Part shown: piece by piece, positions 41,538 through 49,448 of the stretch
Layout of the letters: every line of letters begins with the position of its first letter
Position numbering within the stretch: the stretch's first letter is position 1
DNA from: Amycolatopsis acididurans
Lineage (GTDB): Bacteria; Actinomycetota; Actinomycetes; Mycobacteriales; Pseudonocardiaceae
DNA: 64,000 nucleotides
Assembly: GCF_012328925.1 (NCBI RefSeq)
Contig: NZ_JAAXLS010000014.1
Span: 103,359 to 167,358 of the forward strand
Direction: 5' to 3'
Notes under the pieces: model-generated
Told to the model about the DNA's origin: nothing
What the model saw: the letters and a program-made list of their open reading frames with translations, nothing else
The model's database searches: none
Position numbers and translations under genes: made by a program

Positions 41538-42314
41538 GTGCTGCGGGGTCCTGTGCAGATCAGTCTGCAGACCTATAAGGCGATGCTCGCGCGCTACCAG
41601 CTCGGCGCACCGCATCCGACCCTGGTCGGCGGGGAGCAGTGGTTACCGCCGGAGGAACGTGTTCGTCTGGAGGCGGTGACCGCCGAGGAACTGACCGACA
41701 CCGGCCTGTTGCGGGGTGGCCGTCTGGATGAGGGGTTCCTCGACACCATTCAGCTGATCCAGAACCCACCGGCCGAGTACTACACGTTCGCCGGGATCGA
41801 CGGTCGGCAGGTCACCCTGCGGGCCGTACGTGGCCGCGGCGAGGCCGTCATTGTCGCCGCACATTCCGACATGCTGTATCTGCGGCCCAGTCATCCCGAT
41901 ACGGTCGCGCTGGACCTTGCCGCACAGCTGCCGGACATACCACCGGCGGCCGGGGTGCACTCGATGTCGTGTTCCCAAGCCGATTACGAGGCGGTCGAGA
42001 AGGGCAAGTCGATGCCCACCAGCCCCAGCGTCGCGGACGCGAAACGCATGCTGTCCCTGATGCGGCTGCCCCGCCGCAACGCCGGGCAGCTGTATGCCGG
42101 GATCCGCGACGGCAACGGGCGGCGAGTACGCACCACCACCCCGCCGCTGTGGATCGACACCGACACCGGACGCTTCCTCGCGGTCAGCGACACCAACGGC
42201 TGGTTCAGTCTCTCCGCCGCCACGAGCCACGACATCGCCGGGCTCTGGACCCGACTGGAACAGCAACTCCACACGATGAGCGAGAAAGACGAACCCAGGC
42301 AATATAGCCTCTGA
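41538..42314 (+). CDS. espG: ESX secretion-associated chaperone EspG
   Basis: A 258-aa protein recognised as EspG: QISLQTYKAMLARYQLGAPH near residue 10, FAGIDGRQVTLRAVRGRGEA near 85, and FLAVSDTNGWFSLSAATSHD near the end. EspG binds PE/PPE-type substrates in the cytosol and delivers them to the ESX machine. It starts at GTG 41538. The last codons lie inside the left att repeat of the AICE, so gene end and integration site touch. No EccB/C/D/E machinery is in this window. Confidence 0.88.
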   Translation: MLRGPVQISLQTYKAMLARYQLGAPHPTLVGGEQWLPPEERVRLEAVTAEELTDTGLLRGGRLDEGFLDTIQLIQNPPAEYYTFAGIDGRQVTLRAVRGRGEAVIVAAHSDMLYLRPSHPDTVALDLAAQLPDIPPAAGVHSMSCSQADYEAVEKGKSMPTSPSVADAKRMLSLMRLPRRNAGQLYAGIRDGNGRRVRTTTPPLWIDTDTGRFLAVSDTNGWFSLSAATSHDIAGLWTRLEQQLHTMSEKDEPRQYSL

Positions 42315-42363
42315 CCAGGCGAAAGAGTGGGCCGCCTGGGGCTCGAACCCAGAACCTACGGAT
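42306..42363. repeat. attL of the AICE (58-bp direct repeat)
   Basis: Fifty-eight bases identical to 50663-50720, including the 3' part of tRNA-Lys up to the anticodon stem (GGGGCTCGAACCCAGAACC). After 42363 the sequence diverges from the tRNA. This is the left junction of an element inserted in tRNA-Lys, and it overlaps the espG stop codon. Confidence 0.9.
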
Positions 42364-42987
42364 GGAAGATCAACTTCTGTCGACCTGCGGGAACAACCCC
42401 GGTCATCCGTGCTCACCTGGTCTGTTCTCGACTGCAAACGCCGGTTGTTCAGGGTCGAGCGTCGGCGCAGTCGGTCGATTGGGGGCAGTTACGGGACAGT
42501 ACCGCCGCTGCTCCACGTCGGACGCGCGGTCCGAGCCCACGGCGCACCCACCAGGCGCCACCTTCCCCGCGATCCCTAGCCGAACATAGCCGGGACGAGT
42601 GCTGTCAACCCTGTAACCGATCACGCCCTAATGGCGACGTACGTTCCGTGACTGTATGTGCGCATCGGGACCACCGGGGCGTGATCGGCGCGAAGCGGGG
42701 TTGACAGTGCTTGGCCCGGCTTTGACCATCCGGCGATCGCGGGGAAGGTGTGCCGTCCGCCAGCGGCCGACGTTGAGCAAGTTTCACGTTTCTGGTGCCC
42801 TCCGTGACATGCGCGCGGCGGCCGACGGCGTCCGGCGCGGCCATGCCAAGCGGAGCGGCCAAGCATGGCCGCGCGCCAGTTCGGCCCGCGCGCCCGCCCG
42901 GTAGGGCGGCTTGAAGACGTAAAGAAAGTTCTCACGTGCCCGATTGGCCCTTGTGTGAACCCCTTCGTCACTCGATACCGTGTGGAC
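42364..42987. other. Gene-free left arm of the AICE
   Basis: About 620 bp with no convincing gene. GCGCGGCCATGC (42835-42846) is exactly inverted at 42863-42874 around a 16-base spacer, a strong hairpin that may be a terminator, the second-strand origin or part of the transfer locus. The region just before 42988 should hold the HD gene promoter. Confidence 0.5.
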
Positions 42988-43566
42988 ATGTCAATGACAT
43001 CGTGGGCGTACGAGACTTCAGCGGCGAAGCTCGCTAAAGCGCTGCCGCGACGCTGGGCACATGTCCAAGGGGTCGCGCGTCAGGCTCGTGCGCTCGGGGC
43101 AATGGCTGGCTCGGACGCTGAACTTCTCGAGTCGGCCGCCATTCTCCATGACATCGGCTACGCGCCGGACCTGGCCGATACAGGTTTCCATCCGATTGAC
43201 GGTGCTACGTATCTAGCCAAAATTGGCGCACCACAACGACTTGTCCATTTGGTCGCGCATCATTCGTTCGCGATCTACGAGGCACAACTACGCGGACTCG
43301 AAGACGAGCTCTCGGATTTCGAGGATGAGCGCGGTTCGGTCCGTGATGCCTTGTGGTACTGCGACATCACAACGTCACCGGACGGCGACGAGGTGACCGC
43401 CGAGCATCGGATTGCCGAGATCAAGGCTCGGTACGGGCCTGAACACCTCGTCACTCGGTTCATCACCGGCGCGACACCGGAACTGCTGGGGGCGGTTGAA
43501 AGGACTCGACGGCGGATGGTCGCGGTTGACGCGTCTATCCAAGGTGGACAGTCGCAGAGTGTTTGA
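42988..43566 (+). CDS. HD domain phosphohydrolase
   Basis: A 192-aa protein with metal-binding HD motifs: RRWAHVQGVARQA (His), AAILHDIGYAP (HD) near residue 47, VAHHSFAIYEA and LWYCDITTSPDG (Asp). HD proteins hydrolyse phosphoester bonds, often in nucleotides. ATG 42988 is chosen; GTG 42982 is also in frame. The 3' end overlaps the opposing Nudix gene by 32 bp. It is next to attL and not part of the usual AICE core, so it is probably cargo. Confidence 0.82.
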   Translation: MSMTSWAYETSAAKLAKALPRRWAHVQGVARQARALGAMAGSDAELLESAAILHDIGYAPDLADTGFHPIDGATYLAKIGAPQRLVHLVAHHSFAIYEAQLRGLEDELSDFEDERGSVRDALWYCDITTSPDGDEVTAEHRIAEIKARYGPEHLVTRFITGATPELLGAVERTRRRMVAVDASIQGGQSQSV

Positions 43567-44005
43567 TCCCGTGGTCGATGCGGAGCCGCATTGAGGGGTC
43601 GATCTTGAGACTGTCGAGCCGATCAGGTGCCACCCAGTGCACCTGGCGCGACTCCGAGCTGGTACGTAACTCGCCGCCCTTAGGTCGTGCGTGAAAGCAA
43701 AGGGAGAACTCCTGCCGTACCTCGCCATCGTCGTACGCGATAACGTGCTTGGGGTCCGAGTAGACGCCACTGATGCCGGTGATCTCGATGTCTAGACCGG
43801 TCTCCTCCTGCACCTCACGTCGGACCGCGTCCGGAATGGACTCGCCCAGGTCCTGGGCTCCGCCTGGTAAGGCCCATAGTCCATTGTCAGTGCGCTCGAT
43901 CATCAGCAGTTCGCCCGCGTCATTGCGAACGATCGCAGTAACCGCAGGGACGATGCTGTTCGGCGCCGGCGCTTTCGGGTCGTCGTAGTAGTCCTTCTTT
44001 GGCAT
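43535..44005 (-). CDS. Nudix hydrolase (Pif-like)
   Basis: A 156-aa Nudix protein with a full Nudix box GAQDLGESIPDAVRREVQEE-TG near residue 60. In pSAM2 the Nudix protein Pif prevents transfer into cells already carrying the element. This gene occupies the same regulatory position, two bases after the XRE regulator gene. ATG 44005 gives the N-terminus MPKKDYYDDPKAPAPNS seen in AICE Nudix proteins. The immunity role is inferred from position and family. Confidence 0.85.
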   Translation of the reverse strand: MPKKDYYDDPKAPAPNSIVPAVTAIVRNDAGELLMIERTDNGLWALPGGAQDLGESIPDAVRREVQEETGLDIEITGISGVYSDPKHVIAYDDGEVRQEFSLCFHARPKGGELRTSSESRQVHWVAPDRLDSLKIDPSMRLRIDHGIKHSATVHLG

Positions 44006-44007
44006 GT

Positions 44008-44757
44008 TCAGCCCTTCGACGTGTGTGGTTTCGCGGACTCCCACACGGCCGTGAAGCTGTCCGCGTAGGTCGTGAACAGATCGCCAGCGGACAGCCGACG
44101 AAGGTGCAGGGCGGGTGCGTGAGCGGCCATCTTGCCGTACACGTGCGGGTTGGCGATCATCTCGTCATCGAACCGGAAGATGCTGTTGTATAGCACCGTG
44201 CCGTGCGTTCGAATCTCAATCCCGGGTGTTCCCTCGAGCTTGCGGAAATACGCCAGCGCGTGGTCGATCTTCGCGGAGATCGTGCGCGGGCCGATCCCTT
44301 CGTCGGTGCTGCGCTGGATCACGGCGGGTGCGTCGCGGTCTCCGAACAGCAGACGGATTCGAGCGCCGTTCGCGGCCTTCTCCTGCAAGCTCTCAAGCAG
44401 CCCAGGCTTTTCCGTCATGAACATGCCGACGTACACCAGCATGTCCACATAGGTCGTGGCCTGTGCCAGCAGTCGATCCCAAAGGTCGGACGGTACAGAG
44501 TTGCGGTGTGCGTAGACCTTCACGATCTCAGAGCCGCTGACTTCCGAGGCCTTGGCTTCGGTCATGGCGGCTGGCCACAGATAGCTTTCGCTCTCGTGCA
44601 AGATCGCGGCGATTTTGTGGCGGGTCTTTGCGTACGGGGTGCGCCCTTGCGTAATCCAGCGCTCGACCGTTTTCGGGTCGACGGTGATACGCTCCGCCAA
44701 CTCGTCGGGCGTGATTCCCTGGGACAGCAACGCATCGCGGAGCCGCTCGTTACCCAA
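44008..44757 (-). CDS. XRE-type regulator with C-terminal phospholipase D-like domain
   Basis: A 249-aa protein. Residues 1-60 are a helix-turn-helix (LLSQGITPDELAERITVDPK, then TVERWITQGRTP). The remainder (VPSDLWDRLLAQATTYVDML, GARIRLLFGDRDAPAV) resembles the PLD-like sensor part found in many actinobacterial XRE regulators. It is expected to keep the transfer and replication genes repressed. It is divergent from the right-hand operon; inverted repeats GGGACGTC/GACGTCCC lie directly upstream. Confidence 0.8.
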   Translation of the reverse strand: MGNERLRDALLSQGITPDELAERITVDPKTVERWITQGRTPYAKTRHKIAAILHESESYLWPAAMTEAKASEVSGSEIVKVYAHRNSVPSDLWDRLLAQATTYVDMLVYVGMFMTEKPGLLESLQEKAANGARIRLLFGDRDAPAVIQRSTDEGIGPRTISAKIDHALAYFRKLEGTPGIEIRTHGTVLYNSIFRFDDEMIANPHVYGKMAAHAPALHLRRLSAGDLFTTYADSFTAVWESAKPHTSKG

Positions 44758-44779
44758 GTTCCCTCCCTTGGCAGTACGA

Positions 44780-44815
44780 CTTGGGACGTCCCCAGTTTAC
44801 CAGAGACGTCCCAAG
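44780..44815. promoter_or_regulatory. Operator pair for the AICE regulator
   Basis: CTTGGGACGTC (44780-44790) and its exact complement GACGTCCCAAG (44805-44815) flank a 14-base A+T-rich spacer. A further partial TGTCCC follows at 44816. The position between the divergent regulator and the replication/transfer operon is as expected for a repressor switch. Confidence 0.7.
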
Positions 44816-44925
44816 ATGTCCCTCCTTGTGGTGAAGCTGTCCCCGGCTTCGGCGGCAATCTATTGGTTCACGCGCCGCTGAGCGGGGCGCTTGTCAGAGA
44901 AGTGATTGCCTTGGAGGGCGAAGAG

Positions 44926-45264
44926 ATGCGTCTGGTTATCGATACTTCGAAGGTGACGTTCACGGTGGGTCGTGATGTTCAGCCGAGGACGGATCAGAAC
45001 GGTGTGCAGCGGGTGGAGCGCAATACGAACATTCCTATGTGGTCTGTGCAGCTGGTTGCCATGGATGACGGCGGGGCTGAGGTGATCAATGTGACTGTGG
45101 CGGCTCCCCAGCCGCCGAAGGTTGCGATTGGTTCCCTTGTTACCCCGGTTGAGTTGCAGGCGATTCCGTGGGCACAGAACGGCCGTAATGGTGTGGCTTT
45201 TCGCGCTTCCGAGATCAAGGCTGTGGCTGGTTCGAAGTCGGGTTCGGCGGCTTCTGCTTCCTGA
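44926..45264 (+). CDS. AICE-conserved hypothetical protein
   Basis: A 112-aa, mostly beta-strand protein starting MRLVIDTSKVTFTVGRDVQP. GGAGGG lies upstream of ATG 44926. It has PMWSVQLVAMDDGGAEVINV in the middle and NGRNGVAFRASEI near the end. It resembles small proteins I recall ahead of the FtsK/TraB gene in actinobacterial elements. Function unknown; an OB-like nucleic-acid-binding fold would fit the pattern, but that is a guess. Confidence 0.7.
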   Translation: MRLVIDTSKVTFTVGRDVQPRTDQNGVQRVERNTNIPMWSVQLVAMDDGGAEVINVTVAAPQPPKVAIGSLVTPVELQAIPWAQNGRNGVAFRASEIKAVAGSKSGSAASAS

Positions 45265-45299
45265 TCCTCTTGTGTGAGCAACCGTTCTAGGGGTTGAGG

Positions 45300-45575
45300 A
45301 TGCCAAGCATTGAGGAACAAGCCGATTGGCTAAATGTTGCCAGGGTAGCGAACGCGTGGGCTGGTTTGACGAACGAGGTTTGTCTCCAGGTCACTCGTGA
45401 TCGTGATGTTGGCAAGGTTTCCTACGAGGAATGGCGCCGGGTTCACGATGAGATGGACCGGGCATGGGACGTCTGTTCCGCAGAGGTCAATGCCGCGTTC
45501 GCGCTGCATTCGGCGCAGCGGCAAGGTGTTTCGCTGGAAATGATCGTGGCTGATCTTCGTCGCGATCAGCGGTAA
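45300..45575 (+). CDS. Small hypothetical AICE protein
   Basis: A 91-aa, mostly helical, acidic protein (MPSIEEQADWLNVARVANAW, then YEEWRRVHDEMDRAWDVCSA) from ATG 45300, with GGGGTTGAGG upstream. No family is recognised. It lies between the 112-aa gene and the membrane-protein gene, in the same transcript. Confidence 0.6.
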   Translation: MPSIEEQADWLNVARVANAWAGLTNEVCLQVTRDRDVGKVSYEEWRRVHDEMDRAWDVCSAEVNAAFALHSAQRQGVSLEMIVADLRRDQR

Positions 45576-45677
45576 TTCCCTGTGAGAGGGCACGGGACCG
45601 GTGTGGTTCTTGGCGGTTCCAGTCCGGTCTCGTGCCTCTCGTTTCTCGACGTATCCGCCTTGGAGGTGCGGTAGTCA

Positions 45678-46466
45678 ATGGCTAAGTCTAGTCGCCGGTC
45701 GCGTGGTGCGCGACGTGTTGATGTGATGGAAGTGTGGCACACCCCGAAGCAGTCGTGGGTGGCGCTGGTCTTGGGTGTGCTGATTCGCTGGCGTGCCGAG
45801 ATTGTGTTGGTCGCGGTGCTGGTCACCGCGCGTGTCTGGCTGGGTAACGAGGTCGGCGGCGTTTACGCGTGGCTGATCATGGCGGGTGCTGTGGTGCTGG
45901 TTCTGCTGGTTCCGCAGACGCGGTGGTTTGTGTGGTCCCGGTTCTGGTGTCTGGTGGATCGTCACCGGTTGCGGACGTGTTTGCGGCAGGCTCGGGCGCG
46001 CACGATGAATCTGGATGGCGCGTTGCCGTTCATGTTGTGGTCTCGCCCGACGAAGACGGGGGAGCGGATCTGGATGTGGTCCCGCGCGGGCTCGTCCTCC
46101 GGGGATCTGGAGGCGGCGCTGGAGTACATCGCTCCGGCCTGCTACGCCCGTGATGCTCGGGTGTACAAGGTGCGCAAGCTGTCCACGTTGTTCGCGGTGG
46201 ACGTGGTTCGCCGTGACCCGCTGGACCGTTCCACGCCGATCGATTCGCCACTGGCCAAGATCGGGTCCCTCTTCGGCGGCAAGACGGCCGGTGAGGGCGC
46301 GGAACCGATCACCGGGGCGACGATCACCCCGCTGCCGGTCAACCGGAACGCCTCGAGTGAGGCCAAGCCCGTGTCCGGCAAGACGACCACTGCCGCTAAG
46401 CCCTCTGAGGCTGCTGTGAAACCGGTTGTGGTCAACGGAGAAGACCTCTCCGACTACATCGACTAG
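45678..46466 (+). CDS. AICE membrane protein, partner of the FtsK/TraB ATPase
   Basis: A 262-aa protein with a basic N-terminus and two membrane helices (about 27-50, EIVLVAVLVTARVWL region; and 62-80, AWLIMAGAVVLVLLVP). A cytosolic domain follows (RTMNLDGALPFMLWSRPTKT), then a low-complexity tail. In related elements the membrane part and the ATPase part of TraB are separate genes; this one is probably the membrane half, encoded directly before the ATPase. Confidence 0.65.
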   Translation: MAKSSRRSRGARRVDVMEVWHTPKQSWVALVLGVLIRWRAEIVLVAVLVTARVWLGNEVGGVYAWLIMAGAVVLVLLVPQTRWFVWSRFWCLVDRHRLRTCLRQARARTMNLDGALPFMLWSRPTKTGERIWMWSRAGSSSGDLEAALEYIAPACYARDARVYKVRKLSTLFAVDVVRRDPLDRSTPIDSPLAKIGSLFGGKTAGEGAEPITGATITPLPVNRNASSEAKPVSGKTTTAAKPSEAAVKPVVVNGEDLSDYID

Positions 46467-46542
46467 TCCCGGCGATCGGCCGCCGCCCCGACGTGGTGCG
46501 GCGGTCACCGGGGTTTCCCCTTGGGAGGAAAGGACATCAGGC

Positions 46543-47370
46543 ATGTTGACCCGCAAGAAGACTCGCCCGGACACGGTTCCGGTCGCCGGTCTCACGATCT
46601 ACGACCCGGTGCATCTGGGTATTTATGAAGACGGTTTCGGTGTGGATATCGAGCTGATCTGGCGCAACATCCTGCTCGCCGGGGAGCCCGGCGCGGGCAA
46701 GTCCGTGGGGCTGAACAACATCGTGGCGCATGCCGCGTTGTGCCCGGATGTGTCGCTGTGGCTCTTCGACGGCAAACAGGTCGAGCTTGGTCTGTGGCGT
46801 GAGGTGGCCGACCTGTTCGTCGGCCCGGACATCGAGCGCGCCCTGCTCGCGTTGGAACGGTTGCAGGCCGAAATGGACCGCCGCTACCGGGAACTGGACC
46901 GGGTCCGGCGCCGCAAGATCGACCGGCATGACCGGGTGGACGTCATCATGGTCGTCATCGATGAGCTGGCCCTGTTCTCGGCCACGATGGGCACCAAGGA
47001 CCAGCAAGAACAGTTTGTGCGGCTACTGCGGGATCTCGTGGCCCGTGGCCGCGCCGCCGGGGTGATCGTGGTCGCCGCGACCCAACGCCCCTCAGCCGAC
47101 ATCATCCCGACCAGCCTGCGGGACCTGTTCGGCTACCGGCTGGCCTACCGCTGCACCACTGACTCCAGCTCCGACATCATCCTCGGCCGGGGCTGGGCCG
47201 TGCAGGGCTACGACGCCTCCAACATCGCCCCCGAAGAACGCGGCGTCGCGCTCCTGCTCGCCGAAGGCGGCCTCCCCCGCCGCATGAAAACCGCGTACCT
47301 CACCGACGCGGACATCTATTCCCTCGTGGAATACGCACGCCAGTTACGTACCCGCAAAACCGCCGCGTAA
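46543..47370 (+). CDS. FtsK/SpoIIIE-type DNA translocase (TraB-like)
   Basis: A 275-aa ATPase with Walker A GEPGAGKS near residue 48, Walker B VIMVVIDELALF near 137, and the FtsK motif VVAATQRPSADIIPTSLRD near 190. TraB-like proteins pump double-stranded element DNA between mycelial cells. ATG 46543 has GGAGGAAAGG upstream. The short length shows that the membrane part is encoded by the preceding gene. Confidence 0.9.
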   Translation: MLTRKKTRPDTVPVAGLTIYDPVHLGIYEDGFGVDIELIWRNILLAGEPGAGKSVGLNNIVAHAALCPDVSLWLFDGKQVELGLWREVADLFVGPDIERALLALERLQAEMDRRYRELDRVRRRKIDRHDRVDVIMVVIDELALFSATMGTKDQQEQFVRLLRDLVARGRAAGVIVVAATQRPSADIIPTSLRDLFGYRLAYRCTTDSSSDIILGRGWAVQGYDASNIAPEERGVALLLAEGGLPRRMKTAYLTDADIYSLVEYARQLRTRKTAA

Positions 47371-47425
47371 CCCGCATTTCCCGCTATATCCCGAATTCCT
47401 GTCGCAGGAGAGGACTGTCTACATC

Positions 47426-47680
47426 ATGTTGACCTTCACACCGCCGCTGGTGACTTCGCCGGATGAGGCGTGGGTGTTCATCGCCTCCGAGACCGGTGCG
47501 GTCGACGTCGGCCGGGTCGCCTACTCGCCCAGCACCGACCGGTTCGCCGTGCTGCCGGTGGAGGCGTTCAACCCGGACACGCTGCTGCCCACCTACACAC
47601 CGACCGGGCAGCTCGTCGACGGGTTCCGGTGGGCCACCACCGCCGACATCGACGCCAACGCCGACCTGTTCACCGCCTAA
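47426..47680 (+). CDS. Small hypothetical AICE protein
   Basis: An 84-aa acidic protein (MLTFTPPLVTSPDEAWVFIA start, GFRWATTADIDANADLFTA end). GCAGGAGAGG lies about 15 bases before ATG 47426. It is encoded between the translocase and the replication initiator in one operon. No family is recognised. Confidence 0.6.
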   Translation: MLTFTPPLVTSPDEAWVFIASETGAVDVGRVAYSPSTDRFAVLPVEAFNPDTLLPTYTPTGQLVDGFRWATTADIDANADLFTA

Positions 47681-47700
47681 CCCGCAAGGAATCCATTCTG

Positions 47701-49236
47701 GTGTCTGTCTCGACCATGACCCTCAGCCCCACCATCCAGCATGTGGTGGGGCTGGGAGCCGTTGCCGAGCGCACCTCGCCAGACTCTCAGCTGCGGCTCT
47801 CGGCCGTGGCCCGTGCTGCCCGCCCCGATTACCAGTGGTGGCTCTCGCACGTCATGCCCGCCGCCGCCTGCTCGCGCCCGATCCGGCTGCGTGTGGAGGC
47901 CGACTGGGGTGGCGGTGAGGTCGAGCGGGTCACCGACGACATGCCCGACGGCATGCTCTACGTCGCCTGCAAGAACCGCCGCGCCTCGATCTGCCCCGCC
48001 TGCGCGGAGACCTACCGCGCCGACACCTACCAGCTCGTCAAAGCGGGCCTGGTCGGCGGTAAAGGTGTCCCGGAGACCGTCACCGAGCACCCGTGCTTCT
48101 TCGTCACCCTCACCGCCCCCGCGTTCGGGCCGGTGCACACCCGCGTGGTCGGCGGCAACGGGCAGGTGCGGCCCTGTCGCCCTCGCCGGTTCGCCCCGCT
48201 GTGCCCCCACGGTCGTTCCACCGAATGCCGGGACCGCCACGCCGCCGACGACCCGCGTGTCGGGGAGCCGATCTGCCGGGACTGCTACGACTACGAAGCC
48301 CAAGCGGCATGGAACTTCCACGCCGGGGAACTGTGGCGGCGCACCACCATCACGTTGAACCGCTACCTCAAAGCCGCGGCTAAAGACCGGGGCGTGCGGG
48401 TGCGGCTGTCCTACGCGAAGGTGGCCGAGTACCAGCGGCGCGGCACGGTGCATTTCCATGCCCTGATCCGGTTGGATGGCGTTAACCCCGACGACCCGGA
48501 TAGCATCATCGCGCCGGATGCATCTCTCACACCGGAGCTGCTGGCCAGCTACCTGGACACCGCCGCGCACATCACGCGGTTCACTACCGAGCCGCACCCG
48601 TGGCGGCGCACCGGCTGGACGATCGCCTGGGGTCGACAGACCGATATCCGCCGCGTCCACCTCCACGCCGGTGACCACGACGACCACGGCGCCCTGACCA
48701 CCGCCGCCGTGGCGGCGTACCTCGCCAAGTACGCCACCAAAGCCACCGAGGAAGCCGGGCACACCCCGAGGAAGCTCACCCAGCAGGCCGCCAACTATTA
48801 CGCCGACCAAGACACCCACATCGCCCGGCAACTCGTGGCCTGCTGGTACCTCGGTAAACGCCCCCAGCACTACACCAGCAAGGCACAGCGCGAAGCCTGG
48901 GCCGACGGGTGGGGCAAGCTTCAGAAGTGGGCGCACATGCTCGGCTTCGGCGGGCATTTCTCCACGAAAAGCCGCCGGTACTCCACCACGCTCGGCGCCC
49001 TGCGCGCCGTCCGCCGCGCCTTCCAGCTCGGCGAACACCCCGACCACCCCGAGCCCGCCGCGCCGGCCGATTCCGATGCCGACGGCGACGACTCAGCGGT
49101 CACCCTGACCTGGATCTTCGACGGCGTCGGCTGGCTCACCATTGGCGACGCCGCCCTGGCCAACACCGCCGCCGCTAAGGCTCGTGAGCACAAACGCATC
49201 GCCCGCGAAGAGATGGAGGAAACCCTTGGCCTGTAA
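47701..49236 (+). CDS. Rolling-circle replication initiator (RepSA-like)
   Basis: A 511-aa protein from GTG 47701. It has zinc-binding cysteines (YVACKNRRASICPACAETY near residue 85; ICRDCYDYEA near 200), the HUH metal motif GTVHFHALIRLDG near 255, and the catalytic tyrosine motif AAYLAKYATKATE near 345. It nicks the double-strand origin and starts rolling-circle replication of the excised element, as RepSA does for pSAM2. It is followed 17 bp later by the excisionase gene. Confidence 0.92.
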   Translation: MSVSTMTLSPTIQHVVGLGAVAERTSPDSQLRLSAVARAARPDYQWWLSHVMPAAACSRPIRLRVEADWGGGEVERVTDDMPDGMLYVACKNRRASICPACAETYRADTYQLVKAGLVGGKGVPETVTEHPCFFVTLTAPAFGPVHTRVVGGNGQVRPCRPRRFAPLCPHGRSTECRDRHAADDPRVGEPICRDCYDYEAQAAWNFHAGELWRRTTITLNRYLKAAAKDRGVRVRLSYAKVAEYQRRGTVHFHALIRLDGVNPDDPDSIIAPDASLTPELLASYLDTAAHITRFTTEPHPWRRTGWTIAWGRQTDIRRVHLHAGDHDDHGALTTAAVAAYLAKYATKATEEAGHTPRKLTQQAANYYADQDTHIARQLVACWYLGKRPQHYTSKAQREAWADGWGKLQKWAHMLGFGGHFSTKSRRYSTTLGALRAVRRAFQLGEHPDHPEPAAPADSDADGDDSAVTLTWIFDGVGWLTIGDAALANTAAAKAREHKRIAREEMEETLGL

Positions 49237-49253
49237 TTGAAAGGACGCACGAG

Positions 49254-49433
49254 ATGGAAAGGCTTTGGACCGTCGAAGATGTCGCCGAATACCTCGGCGT
49301 GCCGATCAACACTCTCTACGACTGGCGGACTCGCCAGTATGGCCCTCCGGGCAAGCGTGTCGGCAAATACCTGCGCTACCGGGCCGCCGACGTCATCGCC
49401 TGGTTCGACTCGCTGGACACCGACGCCGCCTGA
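49254..49433 (+). CDS. xis: Excisionase (MerR-like helix-turn-helix)
   Basis: A 59-aa protein with one helix-turn-helix of the excisionase type (LWTVEDVAEYLGVPINTLYD, then GPPGKRVGKYLRYRAADVIA). It guides the integrase toward excision. ATG 49254 follows AAAGGACGCACGAG. The stop lies 15 bp before the integrase start, the usual xis-int arrangement. Confidence 0.9.
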   Translation: MERLWTVEDVAEYLGVPINTLYDWRTRQYGPPGKRVGKYLRYRAADVIAWFDSLDTDAA

Positions 49434-49448
49434 GAAAGGACCCTCACC

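Noticed and set aside
42330..42363. tRNA-Lys-like sequence at the left junction
   Set aside because: Only the 3' half is present; it is the att repeat, not a functional tRNA gene.
42621..42989. Minus-strand frame in the left arm of the AICE
   Set aside because: No ribosome site, no family pattern, unusual Arg/Trp/His composition, and it overlaps the inverted repeat.
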